Source of the DNA: JACQFZ01 sp045810625
GTDB taxonomy: Bacteria > Pseudomonadota > Gammaproteobacteria > Acidiferrobacterales > Sulfurifustaceae
Assembly (NCBI GenBank): GCA_045810625.1
Contig: JBJMVQ010000056.1
Span: forward strand, 1 to 64,000
Length of the DNA: 64,000 bases
Direction: 5' to 3'
Positions 53,010 to 62,363 of the stretch are shown one piece after another; position 1 is the first letter of the stretch; each line of letters starts with the position of its first letter. A program made the position numbers and the translations under genes. The notes below the pieces were generated by a model that saw only the letters and a program-made list of their open reading frames with translations, was not told the origin of the DNA and searched no databases.

Positions 53010-53693
53010 ATGAAACAGTTCGTTCAGGGTATGTTGGGTGCATCGGTCCTCGTGATGTTTCTTGCTGGTTGCGCGACGCCGAACATTGATAAGGATTTCC
53101 AATTTAGCGCGGAGAAAGACACCGGACTTGTCGTTGGGTCTGTTACACAAGATGACGTTCCCGGCCAAGGTGCCTCGTACGCAACTTTCTTCTTTGAAGA
53201 TTCGAATGGCAACGGGCACATGGTTCGGTCGAGGGAACAGTTCCTTACGCGCGCTCTAGTACAGGGGCCCGACGACTTTTCCGACGTCGTTGGTCGTCTG
53301 TTCGCGATTGAGCTGCCCAAAGGCAAGTACAGGTTTGTACGGTGGAATATGGGCGATGGAGTTGGTCATTTTTGGCCTAAAAAAGATCCGTCGCCATTAG
53401 AGTTCACCATAGAACGAGGGAAAGTCACTTACATCGGCAATCTGCACATGCAATTGGCCACCGGCACAAACATCGTTGGGCAGACACGAATTGCCAATGT
53501 CTTGCCGGTCGTGTCGGACAAGTCGGACCGCGACTTACGGGTGTTCGCTTCGCGTTTCCCCAAACTGAAAGTCGACGATGTCCGCAAACAGATCGTTCTG
53601 AACGGTCCTTGGCTGTCCGATTCCAGCGCGTCTTACACTTCGAGCACGCCGCCCGTTCCCGCAGTTGCTCCGAGCAGGACGATATCCAAGTAG
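53010..53693 (+). CDS. Lipoprotein of unknown function
   Basis: A 227-residue lipoprotein (lipobox FLAGC at about residue 20). No named family was recognised. The body is beta-rich: DTGLVVGSVTQDDVPGQGAS, YATFFFEDSNGNGHMVRSRE, FAIELPKGKYRFVRWNMGDG, VTYIGNLHMQLATG, with a Ser/Pro-rich tail. GGGAGG at the ATG supports 53010. Lower GC than most genes here. It may be co-transcribed with the upstream methyltransferase-like gene. Confidence 0.8.
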   Translation: MKQFVQGMLGASVLVMFLAGCATPNIDKDFQFSAEKDTGLVVGSVTQDDVPGQGASYATFFFEDSNGNGHMVRSREQFLTRALVQGPDDFSDVVGRLFAIELPKGKYRFVRWNMGDGVGHFWPKKDPSPLEFTIERGKVTYIGNLHMQLATGTNIVGQTRIANVLPVVSDKSDRDLRVFASRFPKLKVDDVRKQIVLNGPWLSDSSASYTSSTPPVPAVAPSRTISK

Positions 53694-53745
53694 ACATGCG
53701 AGATGAGTCGCGCCGATGCGACGGCATACGTGCGGAACGCCTTCA

Positions 53746-55422
53746 CTACGTGTCGATTTTCCAAGCGGCGGTCGCCGACCCGTAGCGGTGACCTTTGACG
53801 TAGATCGGAACGAAGATCGGCGTCGCGACGACGCCGGTGTCGCGGCCGTAGACTTTCACCGCGAACTCGCGGGCGCTGTCGGCGTGCTCCGTTAAGCGGC
53901 AGCCGGCTCGGATGAATTGCTCGCGGGAAGCGCGGTCGGGTACGTTGGCGGCGGCCGGGCCGAGGCCGACGCGCGTGCCGCGGACGGACAGCCACTTGTC
54001 GTGGAAGAAGCGCTTCGCGCGGTTACCGACGACGTCTTTTTCGGGAATCCCGGTCCACGGCTGGCAGTATTCGCGATGATGGCTCGGGCCGTACAGATTC
54101 AAGTCGACGACAATGATGTAAAGCAACGCCGGCTCGCGCGACTTTAGCTCGTCCATCACCGCTTGCAACTCGAGATCGATCGCCGCGTCGTAGCCCGCGT
54201 GATATTTAGGCGGCGTAAATCCTTCCGGCGGCACGCGACTCACATCGAACAGCCGCTCGAGCCGCCGAATCGCCGGTCCTTTGATTTCCTGGTATTCGTA
54301 CGCCAGTACGTCTTCCAAACGGCAGCGCCCCTGATCGACGGCGCGCTCGAAAATCCCGCGCGTTCTTGCGCTCAGCTCATGACAGGCGCGAAGCGCGCGA
54401 TGAAACGGCGTGTTCGTATCGACGCACACGAACTGTTGAAACGATTCCTCGACCAGCTCGGACACGGCGAAGGTCGAGCGCGTGAGCGCTTCGGTGTCGG
54501 CGATGACGCCTTGGGAAGCGGCGGTGGCGGTCTTGAGATCGGCGAACACGTTATCCATACCGCCGCGCTGCGCCTCGACCGCCGCCGCGACTTGCTCCAT
54601 ACGCTCGGCCGTTCCGTCCGCGAGCTCGGCAATTCTCTCCAACGCCTGACCGACCGCCTGCGTGCCGTGCGCGGCGTTTTCCACGAGGCCGCTGCTCGCC
54701 AGCAGCGCTTCGCGCGCGGGGTTTAGCTCGGTCGCGATCTTATCGAGCAGCGCTTTGATCTCCTGCGTCTGCGCGCCGGTCCGCTCCGCGAGCGCGCGCA
54801 CTTCCTGCGCCACGACACCAAAACCCCGGCCGTGGCTGCCGGCACGCGCCGCTTCGATGGCGGCGTTGAACGAAAGCAGCAACGTCTGGCGCGCGATTTC
54901 TTCGATCACTTGGCTCACGCTCATGACGGAACCGATGCCCTTCACCAGCGATTCGATGCGCTCGACCGTCGCCTGCATCTGTACGCGCAACTGCTCGGAC
55001 GACGCCATCGCGTTCTGACTGAGATCGCGCCCGTCGGCGCTCAGCGTATTCATCTCGCGGGCCGCGGCGAGCGTTTGTTGCGACGCATCGGCGACGTGAT
55101 GAATATTGCTATGCAGCTTGTCCGCGGTGCGCACCAGCGCGCTGAGCGAGTTGCTCACCTGCTTCATCTGGGTGCTAACAGAATCCAGCCGCACCGAGGC
55201 GCGCGCCGAACCGACCGCGGACCGAGTAAACAGATCCTGAAGCCGCACCAACAAATGCTTCATGCCGGTGGATGCATGCAATGTCGCATCGTTGCGCTCG
55301 CGCCATGCGCGAAACAGCCGTAGGAACGCCGTCAGAAATCCGTCACGTGCCGCGCGAACGACGGGCGCGGGCTCGGGCGTCGGCTCTCGGCTTCTCAGGA
55401 AAGCGGCTGCGGGCTTAGCCAT
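53746..55422 (-). CDS. Soluble methyl-accepting chemotaxis-type protein
   Basis: A 558-residue chemoreceptor-like protein with no membrane helix after the start at 55422 (MAKPAAAFLR). Residues ~60-330 are helical coiled coil with the MCP signalling hairpin (IEEIARQTLLLSFNAAIEAA, RAGSHGRGFGVVAQEVRALA). The C-terminal ~200 residues form a sensor-like domain (FHRALRACHELSARTRGIFE, ALLYIIVVDLNLYGPSHHRE, YGSATAAWKI). It would signal to CheA from the cytosol. No che genes lie in the window. Confidence 0.85.
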   Translation of the reverse strand: MAKPAAAFLRSREPTPEPAPVVRAARDGFLTAFLRLFRAWRERNDATLHASTGMKHLLVRLQDLFTRSAVGSARASVRLDSVSTQMKQVSNSLSALVRTADKLHSNIHHVADASQQTLAAAREMNTLSADGRDLSQNAMASSEQLRVQMQATVERIESLVKGIGSVMSVSQVIEEIARQTLLLSFNAAIEAARAGSHGRGFGVVAQEVRALAERTGAQTQEIKALLDKIATELNPAREALLASSGLVENAAHGTQAVGQALERIAELADGTAERMEQVAAAVEAQRGGMDNVFADLKTATAASQGVIADTEALTRSTFAVSELVEESFQQFVCVDTNTPFHRALRACHELSARTRGIFERAVDQGRCRLEDVLAYEYQEIKGPAIRRLERLFDVSRVPPEGFTPPKYHAGYDAAIDLELQAVMDELKSREPALLYIIVVDLNLYGPSHHREYCQPWTGIPEKDVVGNRAKRFFHDKWLSVRGTRVGLGPAAANVPDRASREQFIRAGCRLTEHADSAREFAVKVYGRDTGVVATPIFVPIYVKGHRYGSATAAWKIDT

Positions 55423-55824
55423 GAAAGTGCGTCCACATACCAAAATAATATAGACGACATGCATCGAGCGGCTTTCCGGTAATGCATACGGATTTTCGCT
55501 TCTCGCGCCCGACCCTAGATCGGCGATCAATAGCGCCCGTCAAACTGTGGGGATTTGCGCCGCACCGCCGTCAAAATTGCGGCACGTGTTGGTCTACGGA
55601 CAAGGTCTCGACGGAACCGATGACAGCTTCGGAAGGTAGCGACGTGAGAAGGTAGCGACGTGATGAATTAACACATGCCGTTCGGCACACGGTCGCGCAA
55701 ATTAGCTGCCTACGCAGCGCGCTGCGCGGCGGCTTGCGGCCTCCGCCGATTACCACCGCTTCTGACTACTCAACGAAACCTGACCCACGCTCCACCGCAG
55801 CCGGCACTATAGTTAGATGTCGAA
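55423..55824. other. Intergenic stretch with a short tandem repeat
   Basis: About 400 bases. A tandem GAAGGTAGCGACGTGA duplication lies at about 55634-55663. No gene supported; overlapping short frames only. Confidence 0.4.
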
Positions 55825-56682
55825 TTAAGACAGCCCGCCGCTACGCTGGGCCGGCTCGGCATTGTCGCGCCCCGCCGCCAGAAAGTCGCCGACTGTCTGC
55901 GCAACTTCGGGAGCGGCGAGAATTCTCCCATGGCCGTAGTTGCGCGTCTTGATCAGCCGCGCGCCAGGGCACCGCGCGAGGATGCGGTCGCCTTCGGTAT
56001 GATTGATGTAGCGGTCCTTCTCGTCGTAAAAGAGCAGCAAGTCGGGGCCGGCGCCGTCGTAGGAGCGGCCTGTCTCAAGCCGGTCCCAAGTCGTCTCGAA
56101 CTGCGCCGCGATGTACGCCTTGTAGCGCTCCATCACGCCCGGTTTCGGATTCAAGTTCGCTTGAACCGCGCGTACGGGTGGAAACGGGTGCGACGGCGCG
56201 CAGATGCATACGTACCGGCGGGCGCGGATTCCCTTCAGGCCGCGCGCCGCCATCGTCGTCAGTCCGCCGGCGGAATGCCCTACGTAGGCGTGAATGTCTG
56301 CGCCGATCGATTGCGACAGCGCCGCGATGTCCCGCAGGAAATACTCCCAGCGCGTATGGCGCGGCGGCGAATCGCCGTGGCCCGTCACGTCGAGAGCAAT
56401 CGACCGGAAACCGAGCGTCGCGACGTGCACGGCGAGCGGCGCCATCTGCGCCGCGCGGCCACCCCATCCGTGCACGAAGACGACGGGAGGTCCGTCACCC
56501 CAGACCCAGGCGACGTTCCTGCCGTCAGCGCCGTAGAAGATCTTTGTCGCCGGCGCCATCAAGGCTTGTTCGGACGGTTGCACCGGCAGCGGCTTGGTTC
56601 GCGTCGCGAGCGCGCAGGCAATCGACGTGGCGGTCGTTTCGGGAACTACGCTCATGACGTACTTGGCGAGTGTGGTGAGCAT
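55825..56682 (-). CDS. Alpha/beta hydrolase
   Basis: A 285-residue hydrolase. VVFVHGWGGRAAQMAPLAVH gives the oxyanion, DVTGHGDSPP is the usual loop, the nucleophile is in VGHSAGG, the acid is in FYDEKDRYINH and the base in NYGHGRILAA. No signal peptide; substrate unknown. Single gene on the minus strand. Confidence 0.87.
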   Translation of the reverse strand: MLTTLAKYVMSVVPETTATSIACALATRTKPLPVQPSEQALMAPATKIFYGADGRNVAWVWGDGPPVVFVHGWGGRAAQMAPLAVHVATLGFRSIALDVTGHGDSPPRHTRWEYFLRDIAALSQSIGADIHAYVGHSAGGLTTMAARGLKGIRARRYVCICAPSHPFPPVRAVQANLNPKPGVMERYKAYIAAQFETTWDRLETGRSYDGAGPDLLLFYDEKDRYINHTEGDRILARCPGARLIKTRNYGHGRILAAPEVAQTVGDFLAAGRDNAEPAQRSGGLS

Positions 56683-57031
56683 ATCGCGCTTGGCTTTTTT
56701 CGGTTAGGTGCGCGCTTCGAAAGCAGCGAGCCGCCTTCTGATCACGGCACGTCTGATCGTAGCGATAGTGAATATATGATCAAGAACATATTCGGGCTGC
56801 CACAAAGGTTGTTCCGGCGCGCGCGACAATCGACGTGCGCCAGCCGGTTCTGGCGAGGTGCGGAACAGACGGCCGGATTGGCGCGGCGACAAGCGCTGTG
56901 GTCGACGCTTGCGTTAGCCCGAGAATTCGGGCCTGACCGCTTTAATTAGGAGCAACCCCCGCGGCCATCAACGTCACCCTCTCCCTCGCGCGGAGAGCGT
57001 GTGGACGCCGAAGCGGTCACGAGACGCGCGC
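56683..57031. other. Intergenic stretch, nothing supported
   Basis: 349 bases between two minus-strand hydrolase genes. No credible frame or regulatory element seen. Confidence 0.4.
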
Positions 57032-58021
57032 CTAGACCACGGTCTTTAACCAGTCCAGCACATCGCGCGTCACTTCGTCCCGGTTCGTCTCATTGAGTAC
57101 TTCATGCCGCGCGCCGTCGTAGAACTTATGACTTATGGGTTGAATGCCGAGCGCACGGTAGTGGTCGAGCAGTGCTTGCGTGCCTTTTAGGTTGTCTCCG
57201 ACCGGATCGAGCGATCCCTGAATCACCAAAATCGGAAGGCGCTTCGGGATACGCGCTTCGCGCGTTGGGCTGCGAAAGTCGGCGAAGCCTTGAATGATGT
57301 CGCGCGCCAACTCGTTGCTAAAAGCGAAACCGGACTGCGGATCCTTTACGTACTTCTCCACCTCGGCGCGATCACGGCTCAGCCATTCGAAACCGGGCTT
57401 GTCAGAGAACGGTTTGTTGAAGTTTACGAACAGGTCGATCCAAAATTTCGAAGGCCCAAGCGGGTCTTTCGCGGCCGCAGCATTCAAACTGTCGATCAGC
57501 TCTTTCGGAGGCGGCGGACCGTAGGTCGTGCCGCTCATGAGGACCGCGTCCACGGCATTTCCGTATCGGGTGAGGTAGTCCTGCACAATGGAGGAGCCGA
57601 GGCTATGGCCGTACAGGACGATTTTCACGCCCGGGTGCGCTTGGCGTATCAACTGTGTCAGCTGATGCTCGTCGTCGACGAAGTGATTCCACGCATCCGG
57701 TCCCGCGTCTCCGAGTTGTCCGGAGCGCACGCGCGTCATTCCGTGGCCGCGATGGTCCGTGGCATAGACGACGTAACCTTGATTCACCAGCGCCTTGGCG
57801 AAACGGTCGTAGCGGCCGCCGTGCTCCGCGGCGCCGTGCACGATTTGCACCACCGCGCGCGGCGAAGTTGCCCCGGCCCATTGCCGATAGTGAACGTCGA
57901 CACCGTCGGGCGCCCGAAACGATTTCGACTGACTTTCGCCGGGGCTCATCGTGGCACACCCCACGAGACCGAGAACGGCGCCAATGCTCGCCAGCACGAG
58001 CCGCTGCTGCTTATTCCACAT
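57032..58021 (-). CDS. Monoacylglycerol-lipase-like lipoprotein
   Basis: A 329-residue serine hydrolase of the Hydrolase_4 (MGL/lysophospholipase L2-like) type. Lipobox GLVGC at about residue 22, oxyanion VHGAAEHGGRYDRFAKAL, DHRGHGMTRV, nucleophile YGHSLGSSIV, acid QGSLDPVGDN, base DGARHEVLNE. Periplasmic or outer-membrane ester hydrolase. ATG 58021 preceded by GAGGAGAGG; in-frame codons before it add no domain. Confidence 0.92.
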   Translation of the reverse strand: MWNKQQRLVLASIGAVLGLVGCATMSPGESQSKSFRAPDGVDVHYRQWAGATSPRAVVQIVHGAAEHGGRYDRFAKALVNQGYVVYATDHRGHGMTRVRSGQLGDAGPDAWNHFVDDEHQLTQLIRQAHPGVKIVLYGHSLGSSIVQDYLTRYGNAVDAVLMSGTTYGPPPPKELIDSLNAAAAKDPLGPSKFWIDLFVNFNKPFSDKPGFEWLSRDRAEVEKYVKDPQSGFAFSNELARDIIQGFADFRSPTREARIPKRLPILVIQGSLDPVGDNLKGTQALLDHYRALGIQPISHKFYDGARHEVLNETNRDEVTRDVLDWLKTVV

Positions 58022-58418
58022 TGCATGCCTCTCCTCGGTCGCCTGCAGATTCAGATGCGGTTTATTGGGCCACATATTCCTACCCGAGTAAAAGGCATAT
58101 AACCCGACTGCTTCCGATTACTAGCCCGCCACAAGCCGCATCGGGCGATCGGCACTCCCTCGCCCTGGTCCGCCTAAAGTCGTCGAATGAACCTTGCTAT
58201 CGGAGTCTCTGAGCCAGCCGCCCAGCGGCGATAAAACTTCACGAGGCGCTCCGATCGGTACCGATCGCCGTCGCCATATATCGCGAGCATCGCTGCTTCT
58301 TCACGTTGGCCGGCCAATCGTGGGGTTACGACCTGGCGCCAATACGACGTCTTGCGCAAGCGCTCCCACGCGCGCAGACTTTTCCGCCATCATCCAGACG
58401 CTTCGACAAGGGGGGCTT
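58022..58418. other. Control region between divergent lipase and alkB genes
   Basis: About 400 bases. The alkB frame remains open upstream to 58194, but this leader is not AlkB-like. No promoter could be fixed. Confidence 0.45.
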
Positions 58419-59648
58419 GTGGCTGTCGTCTACCGCGCAATCGATCCGCAAATCGGACCCGTCGAGTACCGTGACCGCAAACGCGCATGGTGGCTGCTTT
58501 CGGTCGTCTTTCCCCTGCTGCCCTTCGTTGGCATCGCTGCGCACGCGGCGACCGGTTATCAAATCGCGCTCGGCATTCCGCTGCTCATCGGCTACGGTGT
58601 CATGCCGCTGCTCGATTTTCTGATCGGTGAAGACGAGGACAACCCGCCCGAGGCGGTGGTGCCGCAACTGGAGGCCGACCAATATTACCGCGTGCTCACC
58701 TGGGCGGCGGTGCCGCTGCATTTCGTCGCGCTCATCGGCTGCGCGTGGTGGGTCGGCACGCAGGACCTCTCATGGTGGGCGGTGCTCCTCCTCGCTTACG
58801 TCGCGGGAACCGATTCCGGTCTCGGCATCAACACCGGCCACGAGCTAGGCCACAAACAAACGCGCTTCGAGCAATGGCTCGCGCGCCTCGTGCTCGCCGT
58901 GCCGGCCTACGGACACTTCACCGTCGAGCACGGCCGCGGCCATCACAAGCATGTCTCGACGCCCGAGGACCACGCGAGCGCGCGCATGGGCGAGAGCATC
59001 TACCGTTTCGCGTTGCGCGAGCTGCCGGGCGGCGTGCGCCGCGCGTGGACGCTCGAAGCCGAGCGCTTGGCGCGCGCCGGCCACTCGCCCTGGAACATCG
59101 TCCACAACACGATGCTGCAGTCGTACGCCGTCACCGCGGTTCTGCAACTCGGGCTCATTGTTGCCTTCGGTTGGGTGATGCTGCCGTTTCTCGCCGCGCA
59201 TAACGTGGTGGCGTGGTGGCAGCTCACCACCGCGAACTACATCGAGCACTACGGCTTGTTGCGCCAGCGGCTGCCGAACGGCCGTTACGAGGAGCCCAAG
59301 CCGCATCACTCCTGGAACACCAACCACCTCGTGACGAACCTCGTGCTCTTTTACTTGCAGCGGCACTCCGACCATCACGCGTGGGCGACGCGGCGCTACC
59401 AGTCGCTGCGACACTTCCCGGACCTGCCGCAGTTGCCGAGCGGCTACTACGGGATGTATCCGATCTCCTGGGTACCGCCGGTCTGGTTTCGCATCATGGA
59501 TGCGCGACTGCTCGCGCTGCCGCAAGTGCGCGGCGACCTCGACCGCGTGAACGTCGACCCGAAGCGGCGCGAAGAAATTTATGCGCGCTACGGTCAGCTC
59601 GATAAGTTGCGGACGAACGCGGCGTACGTGCCATCACCGGTGCAGTAA
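58419..59648 (+). CDS. alkB: Alkane 1-monooxygenase
   Basis: Integral membrane di-iron hydroxylase that converts n-alkanes to 1-alkanols with electrons from rubredoxin. 409 residues with a GTG start after AAGGGGGG. All histidine boxes are present: HELGHK (141), HGRGHHKH (171), NYIEHYGLLRQR, and HSDHHA (316-320). Several membrane helices are in the first 130 residues. No rubredoxin or rubredoxin reductase gene is adjacent. Two broken copies of its 3' end lie at 60.4 and 62.65 kb. Confidence 0.95.
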   Translation: MAVVYRAIDPQIGPVEYRDRKRAWWLLSVVFPLLPFVGIAAHAATGYQIALGIPLLIGYGVMPLLDFLIGEDEDNPPEAVVPQLEADQYYRVLTWAAVPLHFVALIGCAWWVGTQDLSWWAVLLLAYVAGTDSGLGINTGHELGHKQTRFEQWLARLVLAVPAYGHFTVEHGRGHHKHVSTPEDHASARMGESIYRFALRELPGGVRRAWTLEAERLARAGHSPWNIVHNTMLQSYAVTAVLQLGLIVAFGWVMLPFLAAHNVVAWWQLTTANYIEHYGLLRQRLPNGRYEEPKPHHSWNTNHLVTNLVLFYLQRHSDHHAWATRRYQSLRHFPDLPQLPSGYYGMYPISWVPPVWFRIMDARLLALPQVRGDLDRVNVDPKRREEIYARYGQLDKLRTNAAYVPSPVQ

Positions 59649-59718
59649 CGCGGTATCGGACGGGCGCTGCGCCTCCCGCTGGCGGCAAACCGTCAGACCA
59701 ACCACCTGAAGGCTCACG

Positions 59719-60117
59719 ATGTCGAGCACTAATATCTTTACGCACCCTATTCACCTCGGCTTAGGCGCGACGGCCGTTGCGCAGCCCGAGTTCACCGGCG
59801 ATATGCAGTGGTACGAGGCATATTCAGAGCGCCACGCTACCGACGGAAAAGAAGGCCGACTGGTGAGTATGTTCACGTTCGACAAATCGTGGGACATGTG
59901 GGAGATGCATCCGCTGGGCAGCGAAGTGGTGCTGTGCACGGCCGGTTCCATCACGCTGCATCAAGAGCGCGCCGACGGTTCGCGCCGCACCGTGACGCTG
60001 AATGCCGGCGAGTACGCCATCAACGAACCGGGCACGTGGCACACAGCGGACGTCGACAAAACAGCCACCGCGGTTTTCATCACCGCCGGACTCGACACGA
60101 CACATCGGCCGCGCTGA
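59719..60117 (+). CDS. Cupin-domain protein
   Basis: A 132-residue single cupin, without a signal peptide. WDMWEMHPLGSEVVLCTAGS is motif 1 with only part of the usual His set; EYAINEPGTWHTADV is motif 2 (His). Possibly a sugar or small-ligand-binding dioxygenase-like protein, unknown. GAAGG before the ATG. The next small gene begins one base after its stop. Confidence 0.85.
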   Translation: MSSTNIFTHPIHLGLGATAVAQPEFTGDMQWYEAYSERHATDGKEGRLVSMFTFDKSWDMWEMHPLGSEVVLCTAGSITLHQERADGSRRTVTLNAGEYAINEPGTWHTADVDKTATAVFITAGLDTTHRPR

Positions 60118-60118
60118 C

Positions 60119-60322
60119 ATGAACTACGATCATATCCCCGACGCGCGCGACGGCCTGACTCGGGAGGAACGTATCGTGCTACAGGTACTGCACGAGGTTC
60201 GAAAGGAACGCGGCGACCGCAATGTACCGACCGCGATGGTGTGGGGCCGTGTCTGCGAGCACTTCTATATCAGTCCCGAGGAGTTGTCGGCGATGCTGGC
60301 GCGGTTGCGCGGGCGCAACTGA
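60119..60322 (+). CDS. Small protein, wHTH-like helix pattern
   Basis: A 67-residue protein (MNYDHIPDARDGLTREERIV). It is almost all helix: ERIVLQVLHEVRKERGDRN, then TAMVWGRVCEHFYISPEELS and LARLRGRN. Its ATG follows the cupin stop by a single base, so it is probably read by coupled translation. No family is recognised. A short DNA-binding role is only a guess. Confidence 0.5.
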   Translation: MNYDHIPDARDGLTREERIVLQVLHEVRKERGDRNVPTAMVWGRVCEHFYISPEELSAMLARLRGRN

Positions 60323-60376
60323 CTACGCCAAGCTCGAAGCAAGCTAAGAAAAATCGACCCATTCTTCGCGACAGTA

Positions 60377-60627
60377 ACGCGTGGGCGACGCGGCGCTACC
60401 AGTCGCTGCGACACTTCCCCAACCTCCCGCAGTTGCCGAGCGGCTACTCGCGATGTATCCGATCTCCTGGGTACCGCCCCTGTGGTTTCGCATCATGGAC
60501 CCGCGACTGCTCGCGCTGCCGCAAGTGCGCGGCGACCTCGACCGCGTCAACGTCGATCCGAAGCGGCGCGAAGAAATTTATGCGCGCTACGGTCAGCTCG
60601 ATAAGCTGCGGACGAGCGCGGCGTACG
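60377..60627 (+). pseudogene. Broken copy 1 of the alkB 3' end
   Basis: Nearly base-for-base match to alkB 59377-59628 (AlkB residues from about 320 on), with about a dozen substitutions and a one-base deletion near 60450 (TACTACGGG becomes TACTCGCG) that breaks the frame. The left junction is CAGTAACGCG, which equals the sequence at the alkB stop joined to the CACGCG inside the gene. Confidence 0.9.
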
Positions 60628-60781
60628 GTTCACGATAAGAACGGCCGGGCTCGAATTCGTTCGTCGATACCGTTGCGGACGAACGCGCCGAAAGAATTTG
60701 AGTCTGGCCGAAGTCCAAAGATTGGTATTTCAAAGGACAATCGAGGCATCGTCGGTCCCCACACATCCGACAGTTACGCAG

Positions 60782-62104
60782 CTAGGTGAGTCGCTTTACG
60801 GCTCTTTCAAGCCCGTTGAGGATAGGGTCTGCTACGGCAGCAGGAAATTTGGGAGTCAGTAGTTTTGACACCTTCTCGATAACCTTTGGTGTTAGGTCAA
60901 CAATTTCACCGATTAACGGTTCTACGAACTCCGAGAAATGACACGCACGTGCCATATCGAACCAATGACGGCGAAGTATCGTGGCCCAATGGTAACGTCG
61001 GTTCTTGCCACGAAGAGCCATAGCCATCTTGACTCTTTGTTCAGGTATCTGGCGTTTGGAACGGCCGACCACAGGATACGCAGATATCACGTCATACAAC
61101 GGAGCCAGGGAATACTCGCCGCGCGGTTTTATGGCGATGCTGAAATTTTTCGCGTGACCATCGATTGCGCAAAGCGCCCAAAACACGATCTGCGCCTTAA
61201 AGAATATACGTCGGTCTGCGAGAGAATCGCCGGCACCCAGGAGCAAAGACATGATTTCGCGTATGCCGGGTCCGCCGTCCGATTCGTACTTTTGTCCCGG
61301 CGGTGTTCCGGTCGCTTGGCACATGTCTTCTTGCGGCAGTCGCAGCCACCACTTGCCGTTGCTGGCGAGCCGCCGATCGAACCGTTCGACAATTAGAACG
61401 CGCTGATCTCCGAACGTCGCCATTTCGCACTGCGCGATCCGCAGGCCGTACGCACGAACGATTTGCGCGCATAGCCATTCGTTTTCGATGGAAGCGCTCA
61501 GGTCGACGTTAAAGTGAGTGGCGTGCCCTATCGGAAGCTTGAAAATATGCGTGCTCGGGGTGGCACCAAGCGGTAGATGCCAGCGACCGTTGTGCCATAG
61601 CAGCGCGGTCTTCTCCTGCACGCCGGCAAGCGAGATACGAAAGGGAGTGTCGTCTTGCTGTCCCAATGTGGGCATTGCGACCGTCCGACGCAAGAACTGC
61701 TCGACGTCTTTCTCGCGTAACGGTTTGCCTTCGATGCGCTTGAGGTTTTTCGGCTCGTCATCCGGCGGTAGCAGCTGAACGGCGCCGACACAGTCCCGAC
61801 CGATCTCGGCCAGCAGATCAAACGCGTTGGTGGAGGGCGTGCCGAACCGTGCTTGAAGTCGGCGGCGAATCTCCGGGCTCTCCGGCAGTAGATTGTCGAA
61901 GAACGCGTTCACCCGATCGTCCGAGTGCCGTAGGCTGGACGCTTGCAAAGGCATCGATAGCGACAACGGACGCGTCGCCGGGGCGTCGAGCCAGCTCGGT
62001 GCATAGCGAAATTCGTGACGGCCGCGCAAGGCGATATCCCAATGACCGACAAGCTCACCGTTCATCCAGACGTTCAGCCGCCGGCCTTTAGCGGGACGCG
62101 GCAC
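60782..62104 (-). CDS. hipA: HipA toxin, Ser/Thr kinase
   Basis: Type II toxin of the HipBA module; in E. coli it phosphorylates glutamyl-tRNA synthetase and drives persistence. 440 residues, the same as E. coli HipA. The autophosphorylation-loop serine is Ser158 (RISLAGVQEKTALL); ATP and catalytic sites are LPQEDMCQATG, YESDGGPGI, AIDGHAKNFS and YDVISAYP. GTG start three bases after the hipB stop. Lower GC than alkB; probably acquired DNA. Confidence 0.95.
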   Translation of the reverse strand: MPRPAKGRRLNVWMNGELVGHWDIALRGRHEFRYAPSWLDAPATRPLSLSMPLQASSLRHSDDRVNAFFDNLLPESPEIRRRLQARFGTPSTNAFDLLAEIGRDCVGAVQLLPPDDEPKNLKRIEGKPLREKDVEQFLRRTVAMPTLGQQDDTPFRISLAGVQEKTALLWHNGRWHLPLGATPSTHIFKLPIGHATHFNVDLSASIENEWLCAQIVRAYGLRIAQCEMATFGDQRVLIVERFDRRLASNGKWWLRLPQEDMCQATGTPPGQKYESDGGPGIREIMSLLLGAGDSLADRRIFFKAQIVFWALCAIDGHAKNFSIAIKPRGEYSLAPLYDVISAYPVVGRSKRQIPEQRVKMAMALRGKNRRYHWATILRRHWFDMARACHFSEFVEPLIGEIVDLTPKVIEKVSKLLTPKFPAAVADPILNGLERAVKRLT

Positions 62105-62107
62105 GGT

Positions 62108-62359
62108 TCACCACTCGGAAGTTCGCGACGCTTTCGGTTGCCGCGATTTTTCTCGTAGCACCAACTCGAGATCGAGAGCGGAGAGCAGCTTGAGCAAGCT
62201 CTCGACCGAACTTCGTTCCGGTTTCGATTCGAGCGCAGAAATCGTTTTGGGAAGGAGGCCGACTCGGCCACCGGCTTCCTGCTGAGTCAGTTTTTTCGCG
62301 GCGCGGCCGGCCTTGAGCGCATCTCCGAGCTGACTCGGCGTGCGAACGATAAATTCCAT
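62108..62359 (-). CDS. hipB: HipB antitoxin, HTH repressor
   Basis: An 83-residue DNA-binding antitoxin. Xre-type helix-turn-helix ALKAGRAAKKLTQQEAGGRV then GLLPKTISALESKPERSSVE, followed by a short beta-forming region (LDLELVLREK) used for dimerising. It binds HipA and represses the operon. First gene of hipBA; three operator palindromes precede it. Confidence 0.93.
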   Translation of the reverse strand: MEFIVRTPSQLGDALKAGRAAKKLTQQEAGGRVGLLPKTISALESKPERSSVESLLKLLSALDLELVLREKSRQPKASRTSEW

Positions 62360-62363
62360 GTTT

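Noticed and set aside
58194..58418. 75-codon N-terminal extension of AlkB
   Set aside because: Not AlkB-like; a GTG with a good ribosome site at 58419 gives the normal N-terminus.
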